From Pseudomonadota bacterium (GTDB lineage Bacteria > Pseudomonadota > Alphaproteobacteria > Acetobacterales > Acetobacteraceae): 64,000 nucleotides of DNA. Below the pieces are notes generated by a model that had not been told where the DNA came from, did no database searches, and worked only from the letters and a program-made list of their open reading frames with translations. A program made the position numbers and the translations under genes. The stretch spans positions 1 to 64,000 of the forward strand of contig JAJZBV010000004.1 in the NCBI GenBank assembly GCA_021851785.1, in the 5' to 3' direction. Below, piece after piece: positions 9,560 to 19,407 of this stretch. The stretch's first letter is position 1, and each line of letters starts with the position of its first letter.

Positions 9560-10438
9560 TCACGCCACCTTGGCGATCAGGCGCGAGAACGCGACGCGAT
9601 CGATCCGCGCGTGGTCCTCTTGCGTTTTCAGGAGGCAGGCGAGGGTTTCGTAGAGCATCTCCGGCGCGTCGCCGAGATCCCGCACGCCGAGACCGAGCAG
9701 CGCCGCGACCCAATCCAGGCTTTCGGCAACCCCCGGAACCTTGCGGAGCTGCTCCTTGCGGAGTGCCGCGACCAGGCGCGCGGCTTGCCCCGCGAGGTCG
9801 ATGCCGAGCGCGGGCAATCTGGCGCGGAGGATCGCGACCTCGCGATCGACGGACGGATAGTCGATGAAGTGATAGAGGCAGCGCCGGCGCAGCGCGTCCG
9901 ATAATTCGCGGGTGCCGTTCGAGGTGAGCACGACGCGCGGGATGCTGCGCGCGCGGATCGTGCCGAGTTCCGGGATGCTCACCTGGAAATCGGACAGCAG
10001 CTCGAGCAGGAAGGCCTCGAACGCCTCGTCGGCGCGGTCGATCTCATCGATTAGCAATACCGGCGGGCGCGCCTCGCGGATCGCCGCGAGCAAAGGGCGT
10101 TCGAGAAGATAGCGCTCGCTGAACAGGGCCTCCTCGATCTCCTCCGCGCCCTCGCTCGCCCCCGCTTCCCGCGTTTTGATCGCCAGCAACTGACGCTGGT
10201 AGTTCCACTCGTAGAGCGCGCTCGCCTGATCGAGCCCCTCGTAGCATTGCAGCCGGATCAGGCGGGTATCATGCACAGCCGCGAGCGCGGTGGCGACGGC
10301 GGTCTTGCCGACCCCGGCGGCCCCTTCGAGCAGGAGCGGCCGGCCCAGCATCGCCATCAGCAGGAGCGCGGTCGCGAGATCCTGGTCGGCGACATAGCCG
10401 GTATCGGCGAGGCGTTCGGCGATCTCCTCGCGCGTCAA
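9560..10438 (-). CDS. coxD: MoxR-type AAA+ ATPase CoxD
   Basis: AAA+ ATPase of the MoxR family, 292 residues. Walker A is GAAGVGKTAVA, Walker B is VLLIDEIDRADE, and sensor 1 is VVLTSNGTREL. CoxD is needed to build the copper-sulfur part of the CO dehydrogenase active site, acting with CoxE. The frame is open further upstream into coxL, but a TTG at 10438 preceded by GGAGGGG at good spacing gives the usual length and starts 28 bases after the coxL stop, so I use it. Confidence 0.9.
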   Translation of the reverse strand: MTREEIAERLADTGYVADQDLATALLLMAMLGRPLLLEGAAGVGKTAVATALAAVHDTRLIRLQCYEGLDQASALYEWNYQRQLLAIKTREAGASEGAEEIEEALFSERYLLERPLLAAIREARPPVLLIDEIDRADEAFEAFLLELLSDFQVSIPELGTIRARSIPRVVLTSNGTRELSDALRRRCLYHFIDYPSVDREVAILRARLPALGIDLAGQAARLVAALRKEQLRKVPGVAESLDWVAALLGLGVRDLGDAPEMLYETLACLLKTQEDHARIDRVAFSRLIAKVA

Positions 10439-10466
10439 CGCCGCCCCTCCGGTGCCGCCCCCTCGA

Positions 10467-12887
10467 TCATCCTTGCGCCCCGAGCGCCTCCGCCGCTTGC
10501 CACAGACGCCAGGCATCGTGCGGCATCTGGATGTGGGTCGCCCCGAGGAAGGCGAAAGCATCGTTCACCGCGTTCGAGAACGCCGGCACGCCACCCACGT
10601 TCGGACTCTCGCCGACCCCCTTGGCGCCGATCGGATGATGCGGCGAGGGGGTGACGGTGAAGTCGGTTTCCCATTTCGGTGTCTCGACCGCGGTCGGCAG
10701 GAAGAAATCCAGGAACGAGGCGCCCTTCACATTGCCGATATCGTCATAGGCGATCTCCTGGCCCATGGCGATCGCGAAGGCCTCGGTCAGCCCGCCATGC
10801 ACCTGGCCCTCGATGATCATCGGGTTGATGCGCGTGCCGCAATCATCGAGCGCGTAGAAGCGGCGAGTCTTCGCGACACCGGTATCGACGTCGATATCCA
10901 TCACACAGATATAGGCGCCGAAGGGATAGGTCATGTTCGGCGGATCGTAGTAGTTGACCGCCTCCAATCCCGGCTCCAGGCCGGGCGGTGGCGCGCTGTA
11001 GGCCGTCCAGGCGATGTCCTTCATCGTCTTGAACCGCTCCGGCATGCCCTTGACGCGGAAGCGGTCGATATCGAACTCCACGTCGTCGTGGTGTACTTCG
11101 AGGAGGTGGGCGGCGATCATCTGCGCCTTCGCCTTGATCTTGCGGCAGGCCATGGCGGTCGCGGCGCCGGCGGTGGGCGTCGAGCGCGACCCATAGGTGC
11201 CGAGCCCGTAGGGGGCGGTATCGGTATTGCCCTCCTCGATCATCACGTCGTCGGCCGGGATGCCGAGTTCGGAGGCGATGATCTGGGCGTAGGTCGTCTC
11301 GTGCCCCTGACCCTGGCTCTTGGTGCCCATGCGGGCGATCACGGCGCCCGTCGGGTGGATGCGGATCTCGGCGCTGTCGAACATCGCGATGCCGAGGATG
11401 TCGCAATTCTTCGCGGGGCCGGCGCCGACGATCTCGGTGAAGAAGGAAACGCCGATGCCCATGATCTCGCGTGTCTCGCGGCGCCGGAAGGCCTCCTGCC
11501 GCGCCTTCTGCTCGGCGCGGAGCGCGCTGTACCCGACCGCCTCCAGCGCCTTCTGCAGGGCCGTGTGGTAGTCCCCGGAATCGTATTCCCAGCCGAGCGC
11601 GGAGTGGTAGGGGAACTGCTCGCGGCGGATGAAATTGCGCATCCTGAGTTCGGCCGGATCGAGCCCCAGCTTGTGGGCCAGGATGTCCATCGCGCGCTCG
11701 ATGCAATAGGCCGCCTCGGTGACACGGAAGGAGCAGCGATAGGCGACGCCGCCCGGGGCCTTGTTGGTGTAGACCCCGTCCACCGCGACATGCGCGGTCG
11801 GGAAATCATAGGAGCCGGTCACGATGTTGAAGAAGCCGGCGGGCCATTTGGAGGGGTCGGCGCAGGCATCGAACGCGCCGTGATCGGCGAGCACATGCAC
11901 GCGGAGCGCCTTCACCCGGCCCTCGCGCGTCGCCGCGATTTCCGCCGTCATGTGATAGTCGCGGGCAAACGAGGTGGTGGAGAGGTTCTCGATCCGGTCC
12001 TCCACCCATTTCACCGGCCGCCCGGTGACGATCGAGGCGACGATCGCGCAGACATAGCCGGGATAGACGCCGACCTTGTTGCCGAAGCCGCCACCGATAT
12101 CGGGCGCGATCACGTGGATCTTGTGTTCCGGAATCCCGGAGAGGATCGCGGCCACCGTGCGCACCACATGCGGCGCCTGGAACGTGCCCCAGACGGTAAG
12201 CTCGCCCTTGATCTTGTCGAACGAGGCGACCGACTGGCAGGTCTCCAGCGGACAGGGATGCACACGCTGATAGGAGATCAGTTCCTTGATCGTCACCTCC
12301 GCGTCGCGGAAGGCGAGATCGGTCGCCTCGCGATCGCCGACTTCCCAGGCGAAGATGTGGTTGGGGTGCTTGCGCTCGCCATGCGCGCCGGTGGTCTTGT
12401 CCTTGATGTCCTCGCGCAGGATGGGGGCCTCCGGCGTCATCGCCTTGAAGGGGTCGACGAGCACCGGCAGCGCCTCGTACTCCACCTCGACGAGATCCGC
12501 GGCGTCGGCCGCGATATAGCGTTCGGTCGCGACGACGAAGGCGACCTCCTGGTTCTGGAACAGCACTTTTTCGCCGGCGAGCACCGCTTGGACGTCGCCC
12601 GCGAGGGTCGGCATCCAGTCGAGCTTGAGCGGTTTCAGATCCTCGGCGGTCAGCACCGCGAGCACGCCCGGCACCGCCTTCGCCTTGGCGGTATCGATCC
12701 GCTTGATCCGCGCATGGCCATAGGGCGAGCGATGGAAGTCACCATACAGCATGCCGGGCAGCTTGATGTCGTCGACATACTTGCCCTTGCCCTGGGTGAA
12801 GCGGACATCCTCGACCCGCTTGCGCTTGCAGCCGAGCCCCTGAAGCTTGGCTTCGCGGGCCTCGCGGGTTTCGCTCATCTCGTTCAT
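10467..12887 (-). CDS. coxL: Aerobic CO dehydrogenase large subunit (form I)
   Basis: Molybdopterin-binding catalytic subunit of the Mo-Cu CO dehydrogenase, which oxidises CO to CO2 and feeds electrons to the respiratory chain. It has 806 residues. The active-site loop AYRCSFR at 382-388 is the diagnostic form I signature, with Cys385 as the copper ligand (Cys388 in Oligotropha). The catalytic glutamate is Glu760 in KGVGESP (Glu763 in Oligotropha). GGGFGNKVG at 265-273 and [10 protein letters not shown] are further cofactor motifs. The high identity of remembered segments leaves little doubt that this is a true CO dehydrogenase and not a form II or xanthine-type paralogue. The start overlaps the coxS stop by 4 bases. 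Confidence 0.98.
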   Translation of the reverse strand: MNEMSETREAREAKLQGLGCKRKRVEDVRFTQGKGKYVDDIKLPGMLYGDFHRSPYGHARIKRIDTAKAKAVPGVLAVLTAEDLKPLKLDWMPTLAGDVQAVLAGEKVLFQNQEVAFVVATERYIAADAADLVEVEYEALPVLVDPFKAMTPEAPILREDIKDKTTGAHGERKHPNHIFAWEVGDREATDLAFRDAEVTIKELISYQRVHPCPLETCQSVASFDKIKGELTVWGTFQAPHVVRTVAAILSGIPEHKIHVIAPDIGGGFGNKVGVYPGYVCAIVASIVTGRPVKWVEDRIENLSTTSFARDYHMTAEIAATREGRVKALRVHVLADHGAFDACADPSKWPAGFFNIVTGSYDFPTAHVAVDGVYTNKAPGGVAYRCSFRVTEAAYCIERAMDILAHKLGLDPAELRMRNFIRREQFPYHSALGWEYDSGDYHTALQKALEAVGYSALRAEQKARQEAFRRRETREIMGIGVSFFTEIVGAGPAKNCDILGIAMFDSAEIRIHPTGAVIARMGTKSQGQGHETTYAQIIASELGIPADDVMIEEGNTDTAPYGLGTYGSRSTPTAGAATAMACRKIKAKAQMIAAHLLEVHHDDVEFDIDRFRVKGMPERFKTMKDIAWTAYSAPPPGLEPGLEAVNYYDPPNMTYPFGAYICVMDIDVDTGVAKTRRFYALDDCGTRINPMIIEGQVHGGLTEAFAIAMGQEIAYDDIGNVKGASFLDFFLPTAVETPKWETDFTVTPSPHHPIGAKGVGESPNVGGVPAFSNAVNDAFAFLGATHIQMPHDAWRLWQAAEALGAQG

Positions 12888-13384
12888 TCCGCGGCCTCCT
12901 GGAGGTTTTCGCCGTTGAGCCGCGCGGCCGCGAAGGCGATCGCCCGCACGATGTTCTGATAGCCGGTGCAGCGGCAGAGATTGCCGGCGATGCCGGCACG
13001 GATGTCATCCTCCGAGGGGCGGGGGATCTCCTGCAGCAGCCGATAGGCGCGCATGATCATCCCCGGCGTGCAAAAACCGCATTGCAGCCCGTGCATCTCG
13101 CGAAAACCCTCCTGCAGGGGGTGCAGCGTGCCGTCCGCGGCCGCCAGATCCTCGATCGTGCGGATCGTCGCACCTTCGGCCTGCACCGCGAACAGCGTGC
13201 AGGATTTCACCGAGCGGCCATCGAGATCGACCGTGCAGGCGCCGCAATGCGTGGTGTCGCAGCCGATATGGGCGCCGGTCAGGTCGAGCTGCTCGCGCAG
13301 AAAATGGACGAGCAGCGTGCGCGGCTCGACCAGCGCCTCGACCGGATTGCCATTCACGGTGAGCGAGAGCGGGATCTTCTTCAT
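12884..13384 (-). CDS. coxS: Aerobic CO dehydrogenase small subunit (2Fe-2S)
   Basis: Iron-sulfur subunit of 166 residues that passes electrons from the CoxL molybdenum site to the CoxM flavin. All eight cluster cysteines are present at the positions known from Oligotropha CoxS: Cys42, 47, 50 and 62 for the plant-type cluster ([10 protein letters not shown]), and Cys102, 105, 137 and 139 for the second cluster ([15 protein letters not shown]). The start has an AGGAGG-like site. It is preceded by three 14-bp direct repeats and its stop overlaps coxL. Confidence 0.98.
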   Translation of the reverse strand: MKKIPLSLTVNGNPVEALVEPRTLLVHFLREQLDLTGAHIGCDTTHCGACTVDLDGRSVKSCTLFAVQAEGATIRTIEDLAAADGTLHPLQEGFREMHGLQCGFCTPGMIMRAYRLLQEIPRPSEDDIRAGIAGNLCRCTGYQNIVRAIAFAAARLNGENLQEAAE

Positions 13385-13395
13385 GCCGTTCCTCC

Positions 13396-13437
13396 TTTCA
13401 AGCGCCGGCTTTCAAGCGCCGGCTTTCAAGCGCCGGC
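13396..13437. repeat. Three perfect 14-bp tandem repeats between coxM and coxS
   Basis: TTTCAAGCGCCGGC occurs three times head to tail at 13396-13409, 13410-13423 and 13424-13437 without a mismatch. The third copy encodes the last residues and the TGA stop of coxM; the first abuts the coxS ribosome-binding site. Because each unit carries a TGA on the coding strand, copy-number changes would extend or shorten the coxM-coxS spacer without lengthening CoxM. Confidence 0.9.
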
Positions 13438-14292
13438 GCGGGTTGCGGCCCGGGCAAGGGCGCGCCGCGTCACCACGCCGGCCATTTTGGTCCGGTACTC
13501 CACCGGCCCGCGCCCGTCGGCGGTGGGGGTGACGATCGCCTCGACCGCCCGCGCCGCCGCCGCGAAGGCGCCCTGATCCGGCTTCTCACCGATCAGCATG
13601 GCCGCCGCCGCCTCGGCCAGAAGCGGCGTCGGGGCGAGATTGGTGAGACCGATCGCGCAGGTGGCGATACGCCCATCCTTGAGGGTGAGCATCACCGCCG
13701 CGGCGGCCGTCGCGTAATCGCCGATTTTGCGCTTGAGCTTCTCATAGGCGTGGCCGTGCCCGGGCGGGGCGGCGGGAATATGGATCGCGGTGAGGATCTC
13801 ACCCGCCGCCAAAGCCGTGATATAGGCGCCGTGATAGAACTCACGTGCCTTCACCCGCCGCTCCCCGGTGGCGCTGGCGAGATGATAGGTGGCATCGAGG
13901 CACATCATCAGCGCCGGCATGTCGTTGCCGGGGTCGCCGTTGGCGACGTTGCCGCCAAGCGTGCCGCAATAGCGGATCTGCGGGTCGGCGATCTGGCGCG
14001 CGGTCTCGCCGATGATCGGCAGGCCGGCCGCCAGCGCGTCATGCCCGATCAGCTCCGCCTGGGTGGTGGTCGCGCCGATCACCCAGGCCTCGCCCTCCCG
14101 CCGGATGCCCTTCAGCGTCACGATGCCGCCGAGATCGATCAGGTGCTCGGGGGTCGCGAGGCGAAGCTTCATCATCGGGATGAGACTGTGCCCGCCGGCA
14201 AGCGCCCGGCCGTCTTCCGGATGGGCGGCGAACAACGCCACCGCCTCGTCGAGGCTTTTGGGGCGATGATAGGCGAATGGGCCTGGAATCAC
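13426..14292 (-). CDS. coxM: Aerobic CO dehydrogenase medium subunit (FAD)
   Basis: Flavoprotein subunit of 288 residues that transfers electrons from the iron-sulfur clusters to the quinone pool. The FAD-binding motifs AGGHS (32-36) and TLGG (111-114) fall exactly where they do in Oligotropha CoxM, and the total length is identical, which supports the GTG start at 14292. That GTG has a GGGGAGGAG site six bases upstream; the open frame continues upstream but without a good start. It is the first of the enzyme genes, 186 bases after the coxC stop. Confidence 0.97.
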   Translation of the reverse strand: MIPGPFAYHRPKSLDEAVALFAAHPEDGRALAGGHSLIPMMKLRLATPEHLIDLGGIVTLKGIRREGEAWVIGATTTQAELIGHDALAAGLPIIGETARQIADPQIRYCGTLGGNVANGDPGNDMPALMMCLDATYHLASATGERRVKAREFYHGAYITALAAGEILTAIHIPAAPPGHGHAYEKLKRKIGDYATAAAAVMLTLKDGRIATCAIGLTNLAPTPLLAEAAAAMLIGEKPDQGAFAAAARAVEAIVTPTADGRGPVEYRTKMAGVVTRRALARAATRAGA

Positions 14293-14377
14293 GGCTTTCT
14301 CCTCCCCGATGATGGTTTTGGCCCGATGATGGCGCTGGGCGATGGTGTTGGACCCGCGAGCCGGGCCGGTATCGATG

Positions 14378-14390
14378 TCCGAATATCGGA
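14378..14390. promoter_or_regulatory. Short dyad upstream of coxM
   Basis: TCCGA-ATA-TCGGA is a perfect 5-bp inverted repeat with a 3-base spacer, 86 bases upstream of the coxM start in the coxC-coxM gap. It may be part of a regulatory site for the CO dehydrogenase operon, for which CoxC with its LytTR domain is the natural candidate regulator. LytTR proteins usually bind direct repeats, so this dyad may belong to another factor. Confidence 0.2.
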
Positions 14391-14478
14391 GCGCCTGCCG
14401 ACAGCGCCAAAGCCTAATGCACGAGAGCCCCAACGCCGGGCTGGACGCGCGAAATGCCGTGTTTGCGCATGAAATGCG

Positions 14479-15756
14479 TCAGATAGGCTGTCCTTCCGCG
14501 CGGGCGTCGAGCGATGCCCGCAGCGTCGGGTAGCGGCTCCGGCTCACCGGAACCGGCGTCCTGGTGCCGGCGAGCCAGGCGAGCCCGCCATCGCCGGTCC
14601 GCTCGATCGACGTCACGGCATCGAAGGCGACCAAATGGCTGCGATGGACACGGATGAAACGTTTGGGATCGAGCTTCGACTCCACCGCGCCGATCGATAA
14701 CTGGCACAGGGCCTCGCCCTCGCCATCCACGAGCATCGTGTAATGCCCGTTGGCATGAACCGCGCGGAGGACGCTAACCTCGATATAGATCGTGCGGCCC
14801 TGGCGTTCCGCCGGCAGGGCAATTGCCGGCCGGCGCGGCGGCGGGCCATCCGCGCCGCAAAACGGGGTGGCGCTGTTGGCCTCGGCAAGGCGCGGCAGCG
14901 TCTCGACCCCGCCCCGTTCCTGTTCCGCCCAAGGCGGATCGGCGGGGGGAGGGGGCACGGCCGCGAGCGCGGTTTGCGGCATCACGCTTGCGACGCTCGC
15001 CCAGGAAAACGGCGGCGAGGGCCCGGCCGGCACGTCGGCGGGTGTTTCCGCGCCGCGCTCCGGGTGCAACGCCAGCAGAAAGCCGAGCGAGATCGCGACC
15101 GCGACCGCCGCCACCATCACGGCGAAGATCTGGGGGGGCAGCCCGGCACCGGAGGCGGCGGGCGGGGCACAGACCACCATCGTCGTGCCCTCCATCGCCG
15201 TATAGTGCATGCCAGAGATGGCAAGCCCGATCAGGACCGCCGCACTCACCGGCGGCTGGCGCGCGGCCCCGGTCCGCAACGCCAGATGCAGGCCGAGCCC
15301 GGAGGCGGAGATCCCGACGATCGCGCTCGCGATCACGTAGGCGGGGTTGTAGCTCAGGATGAAATCGGTGTTCAGCGCCGACATGCCGATGAAATGCATC
15401 CCGACGATGCCGGCGCCCATCAGCAGCGCGCCGAAGAGGAAGGCCGCCGAGGACAGGGGATGGTTCGCCACCAAGGCGATGGCGCCGGCGACCGCGAGGA
15501 TCGCCACGATGAAGGAAAGCAGCGTCGGGCCGAGCAGGTAATGCGCGGGGGAAGGCATACGGAGCGCCAGCATGCCGACGAAATGCATGCCCCAGATGGC
15601 GACCCCGAGGGTGATCGCCGAAGCGCCGAGCAGGGCGAGACGCGCCTTACCGGCGGCGGCCCGCATGCGGGTGGCCAGCACGAGAGCGACGAATGCGCCC
15701 TGAACCGCGAGCAGGACGGGCAACAGGAAGAGCGACGGTGCGTATTGAATAGGCAA
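14479..15756 (-). CDS. coxC: MHYT-LytTR membrane regulator (CoxC-like)
   Basis: Membrane-bound transcription regulator of 425 residues. The N-terminal half is an MHYT domain of about seven membrane helices with the motifs GMHFVGM (56-62), GMHFIGM (119-125) and GMHYTAM (182-188), whose Met/His residues are thought to bind copper and sense a diatomic gas. A proline-rich linker leads to a LytTR DNA-binding domain (about 325-420, with PKRFIRVHRSHLVAF). The same architecture and position upstream of coxM are found for CoxC in Oligotropha. The start is TTG with GAGGAA 11 bases upstream. It probably controls coxMSLDE. Confidence 0.88.
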   Translation of the reverse strand: MPIQYAPSLFLLPVLLAVQGAFVALVLATRMRAAAGKARLALLGASAITLGVAIWGMHFVGMLALRMPSPAHYLLGPTLLSFIVAILAVAGAIALVANHPLSSAAFLFGALLMGAGIVGMHFIGMSALNTDFILSYNPAYVIASAIVGISASGLGLHLALRTGAARQPPVSAAVLIGLAISGMHYTAMEGTTMVVCAPPAASGAGLPPQIFAVMVAAVAVAISLGFLLALHPERGAETPADVPAGPSPPFSWASVASVMPQTALAAVPPPPADPPWAEQERGGVETLPRLAEANSATPFCGADGPPPRRPAIALPAERQGRTIYIEVSVLRAVHANGHYTMLVDGEGEALCQLSIGAVESKLDPKRFIRVHRSHLVAFDAVTSIERTGDGGLAWLAGTRTPVPVSRSRYPTLRASLDARAEGQPI

Positions 15757-15943
15757 CGCGGCGGCATTTCCTCTGTTGGGTAAACTCTATCATAGGCCCC
15801 CAAGCCACGCCAATGCTCTCGTGGGTCAGGAAAATGAGACGGATGAGAGGTCTTTTCGTGCCGGCGGCGGGGGTGGGCGACAAACGCCGCCGAAGCTGGC
15901 AAGATCGCCAGTGTCCTCTCGCCACTCATGGTTCCCCGCCCGC

Positions 15944-16465
15944 ATGCACCAGATTTTGTTCCTGCGCCACGCCAAAGCCGCCGCCGCCAGCCCCGGCGTT
16001 CCCGATGAGGCGCGACCGCTGACGGCGCGCGGGGGCCGCGATGCGGCGGCGATCGGGGAGACGATGCGCGCGCGTGGTCTGCTCCCGGATCTCGTGCTGG
16101 TCTCCAGCGCCCGGCGCGCCCTGGAGACGCTGGCGGCGCTCGAACCCTGGGAGGAGACGCCGCTGATCGAGACCATGGCGCCGCTCTATCTCGCCAGCGC
16201 CGAGCGGATCGTCGGGATTCTGAACGAGGTCGCGGAAACCGTGCGCAGCGTGCTGGTGGTTGGGCATAATCCGGGCTTGCATGACTGTGCGCTGCGGCTC
16301 GCGGATCGCCGCGGCGACGGCGCCAGGGCGCGGCTGGAGGAGGGGCTGCCGACCGGAACCCTGCTCGAATTCGCCTATGGCGGCCCATGGGCGGCGCTCG
16401 GCGCGGGACCGGCGCGGCTGCTCCGCTTCCTCTCGCCGCGCGATCTCACCGCGGCCGACGGATGA
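15944..16465 (+). CDS. sixA: SixA-like histidine phosphatase
   Basis: Histidine phosphatase superfamily protein of 173 residues. The RHG-type motif is LFLRHAKAAA at the N terminus, and the second catalytic histidine is in VLVVGHNPGLHD. SixA removes phosphate from phosphohistidine on phosphotransferase proteins. The open frame begins upstream at 15776, but ATG 15944 (MHQILFLRHAK) is the only start that fits the family. The stop overlaps the start of the CHAD gene (ATGA), so the pair is coupled. Confidence 0.88.
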   Translation: MHQILFLRHAKAAAASPGVPDEARPLTARGGRDAAAIGETMRARGLLPDLVLVSSARRALETLAALEPWEETPLIETMAPLYLASAERIVGILNEVAETVRSVLVVGHNPGLHDCALRLADRRGDGARARLEEGLPTGTLLEFAYGGPWAALGAGPARLLRFLSPRDLTAADG

Positions 16466-17883
16466 TCGCCGCCGGGGCCGCGGCGGAACACGATCCCCGG
16501 CCGGGACCGGATGCCGCCGTGGCGCGGCTCGACCTCGTCCTCGCCCCGGACATTGCGCCCCGGCTAAGCCGCGCGGCGGGATTTCGGGCGCTCGGGCTGC
16601 GCGGCGGGCGCTGGGCGCGTCTCGCCGAGATCTGGGGCCTCGGCGCCGAGGGTGAGGCGATCGGCGCCGGGCCGGGTGCCGCGCTCCCGCCCGAATGCCT
16701 CGTCTTCGGCGGCGTGATCGGCCGCCGTCGGCGCTATGTGAGCCGCGCCGTGCCCGGGCTCGCGCTCGAAATCGCCGCCGGCGCATTCGTCGCCGGCGCT
16801 GGCGGCGGGCGATTCTTTCGCCTGACGCTGACCGGGCCGGCGCTTGCGGTCGCGGCGGCGGCGCGGGCGCTCGCCGAAGATCTCCCGCTTGTCGCGCTCC
16901 CGGCGTCGCTTCCCGCTTTTGCCGCCCATCGCGCCCTCGGCGTCGCTCTGCCGCATCCCGCCGATCCGACCGCCGGGCTGGAGGCGGCGACCCCGCTCGC
17001 GCTCGCCGCCGGCCGGATCCTCGCCGCGCGCGGGGCGGTTCTGCGCGCCCATCTCGCCGCGCTCCCGCTCGTGCCGGGGCCGGCCAGCGCCGATCACGAT
17101 CCCGAGCCCGTGCATCAAACCCGCGTCGCCCTTCGCCGGCTGCGCGCCGCCATTGCCGCCTTCGCGCCGGTTTGCGCGCCGATGCTCGCCGAACTCCGCC
17201 AGAGCCTGCGCGGTTTCGGCCATGTTCTCGGCCCGGCGCGGGAATGGGACGTGTTCATGGCCGAGATCGGGCGCGATCTCACGCGGGCCTTCCCCGATGA
17301 TCCGGCGCCGCCGCATCTGCTGTCGGTGGCGAGGGCGCGCTGGCACGACGCCTATGCGGCGCTCGGCGCGTGGCGCGCGGGGGACGAGGCGCGCCGGCTC
17401 GACGTCATGCTGGCGATCCTGCCGCTGCTCGTCATGCCCCCGGAAAACGGTGAGGCAGCGCCAAGTTTTGGTGCGTTTGCCGGTGCCCGGCTGGAACGGC
17501 GCGCCCGCAAGCTCCGCCGGGTGACGACACTGGCCGAACTGGGGCCGGAATTGCTCCATCGTCTGCGGCTGGACGCCAAGCGGCTCCGCTATCTCGGGGA
17601 AATTTTCGCGCCCTGCTTTCCGCCTCGGCGCATGGCGCGCTTCCTCCGCCGCCTGACGGTGCTGCAGGATTGGCTGGGGACGATCAATGACGTGGCCACC
17701 ACCGCGCGCCTGGTGCGCGAACTCACCCCCGATTGCGCCCTCGCCTCTCCCCCCTTCGCCGCCGGTTTCGCGGTCGCGCAAGGGATGGCGCTCGGTCTCG
17801 CCGCCGCCAGCATGCCGCGCGCGACCGGGAAAGCGGCGCGGGCCTTGCTGCGTTTACAGGCGCTTAAACCGTTCTGGCTATAA
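16462..17883 (+). CDS. CHAD domain-containing protein
   Basis: 473-residue protein with a C-terminal CHAD domain (from about residue 190), marked by HQTRVALRRLRAAI and HRLRLDAKRLRYLGEIF, rich in conserved His, Arg and Lys that bind polyphosphate. The N-terminal 180 residues are Ala/Gly-rich and could be a diverged CYTH domain, but I cannot see its EXEXK motif, so that is uncertain. CHAD proteins associate with polyphosphate granules. It overlaps sixA by 4 bases, linking it to a phosphatase gene. Confidence 0.85.
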   Translation: MIAAGAAAEHDPRPGPDAAVARLDLVLAPDIAPRLSRAAGFRALGLRGGRWARLAEIWGLGAEGEAIGAGPGAALPPECLVFGGVIGRRRRYVSRAVPGLALEIAAGAFVAGAGGGRFFRLTLTGPALAVAAAARALAEDLPLVALPASLPAFAAHRALGVALPHPADPTAGLEAATPLALAAGRILAARGAVLRAHLAALPLVPGPASADHDPEPVHQTRVALRRLRAAIAAFAPVCAPMLAELRQSLRGFGHVLGPAREWDVFMAEIGRDLTRAFPDDPAPPHLLSVARARWHDAYAALGAWRAGDEARRLDVMLAILPLLVMPPENGEAAPSFGAFAGARLERRARKLRRVTTLAELGPELLHRLRLDAKRLRYLGEIFAPCFPPRRMARFLRRLTVLQDWLGTINDVATTARLVRELTPDCALASPPFAAGFAVAQGMALGLAAASMPRATGKAARALLRLQALKPFWL

Positions 17884-17911
17884 TCACGAACTTTTGCTGC
17901 ATCTGCGAAGG

Positions 17912-17940
17912 TTGCGTTGGCGGGGTTTTCATTCTTATCT
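17912..17940 (+). promoter_or_regulatory. gltA: Candidate sigma-70 promoter of gltA
   Basis: TTGCGT (17912-17917) and TTATCT (17935-17940) are separated by 17 bases and lie 73 bases upstream of the citrate synthase ATG, in the only AT-richer part of that intergenic region. This is a sequence match only. Confidence 0.35.
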
Positions 17941-18013
17941 ACGCCTCCTGCACCGGCCCGATAGCCGATAAGCCAACAATCGCGCGGCCCGCGCCGCCAA
18001 TGGGGATATAGTC

Positions 18014-19321
<1,308 letters not shown>

Positions 19322-19333
19322 TTTTCCCGGAAC

Positions 19334-19398
19334 GGGCAGCGCCAGCGGCACTGCCCAACGGGTAAAAGTTTTTTGGTTCTTTTTTACAAAAAAGAACC
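19334..19398. terminator. Composite double-hairpin terminator repeat, copy A
   Basis: The first hairpin (19334-19356) pairs GGGCAG with CTGCCC around an inner GCC/GGC stem. The second (19375-19398) has perfect 11-bp arms GGTTCTTTTTT and AAAAAAGAACC with a 2-base loop. T and A tracts on either side let it act as a Rho-independent terminator in both directions. It lies between convergent gltA and the aldehyde dehydrogenase gene. Closely related copies are at 40313 and 50821. Confidence 0.85.
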
Positions 19399-19407
19399 GA
19401 TTTCTTG

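Noticed and set aside
10452-12959. 835-codon open frame antisense to coxL
   Set aside because: Mirrors coxL codon structure, His/Asp/Arg-rich composition with no known family, while coxL is certain.
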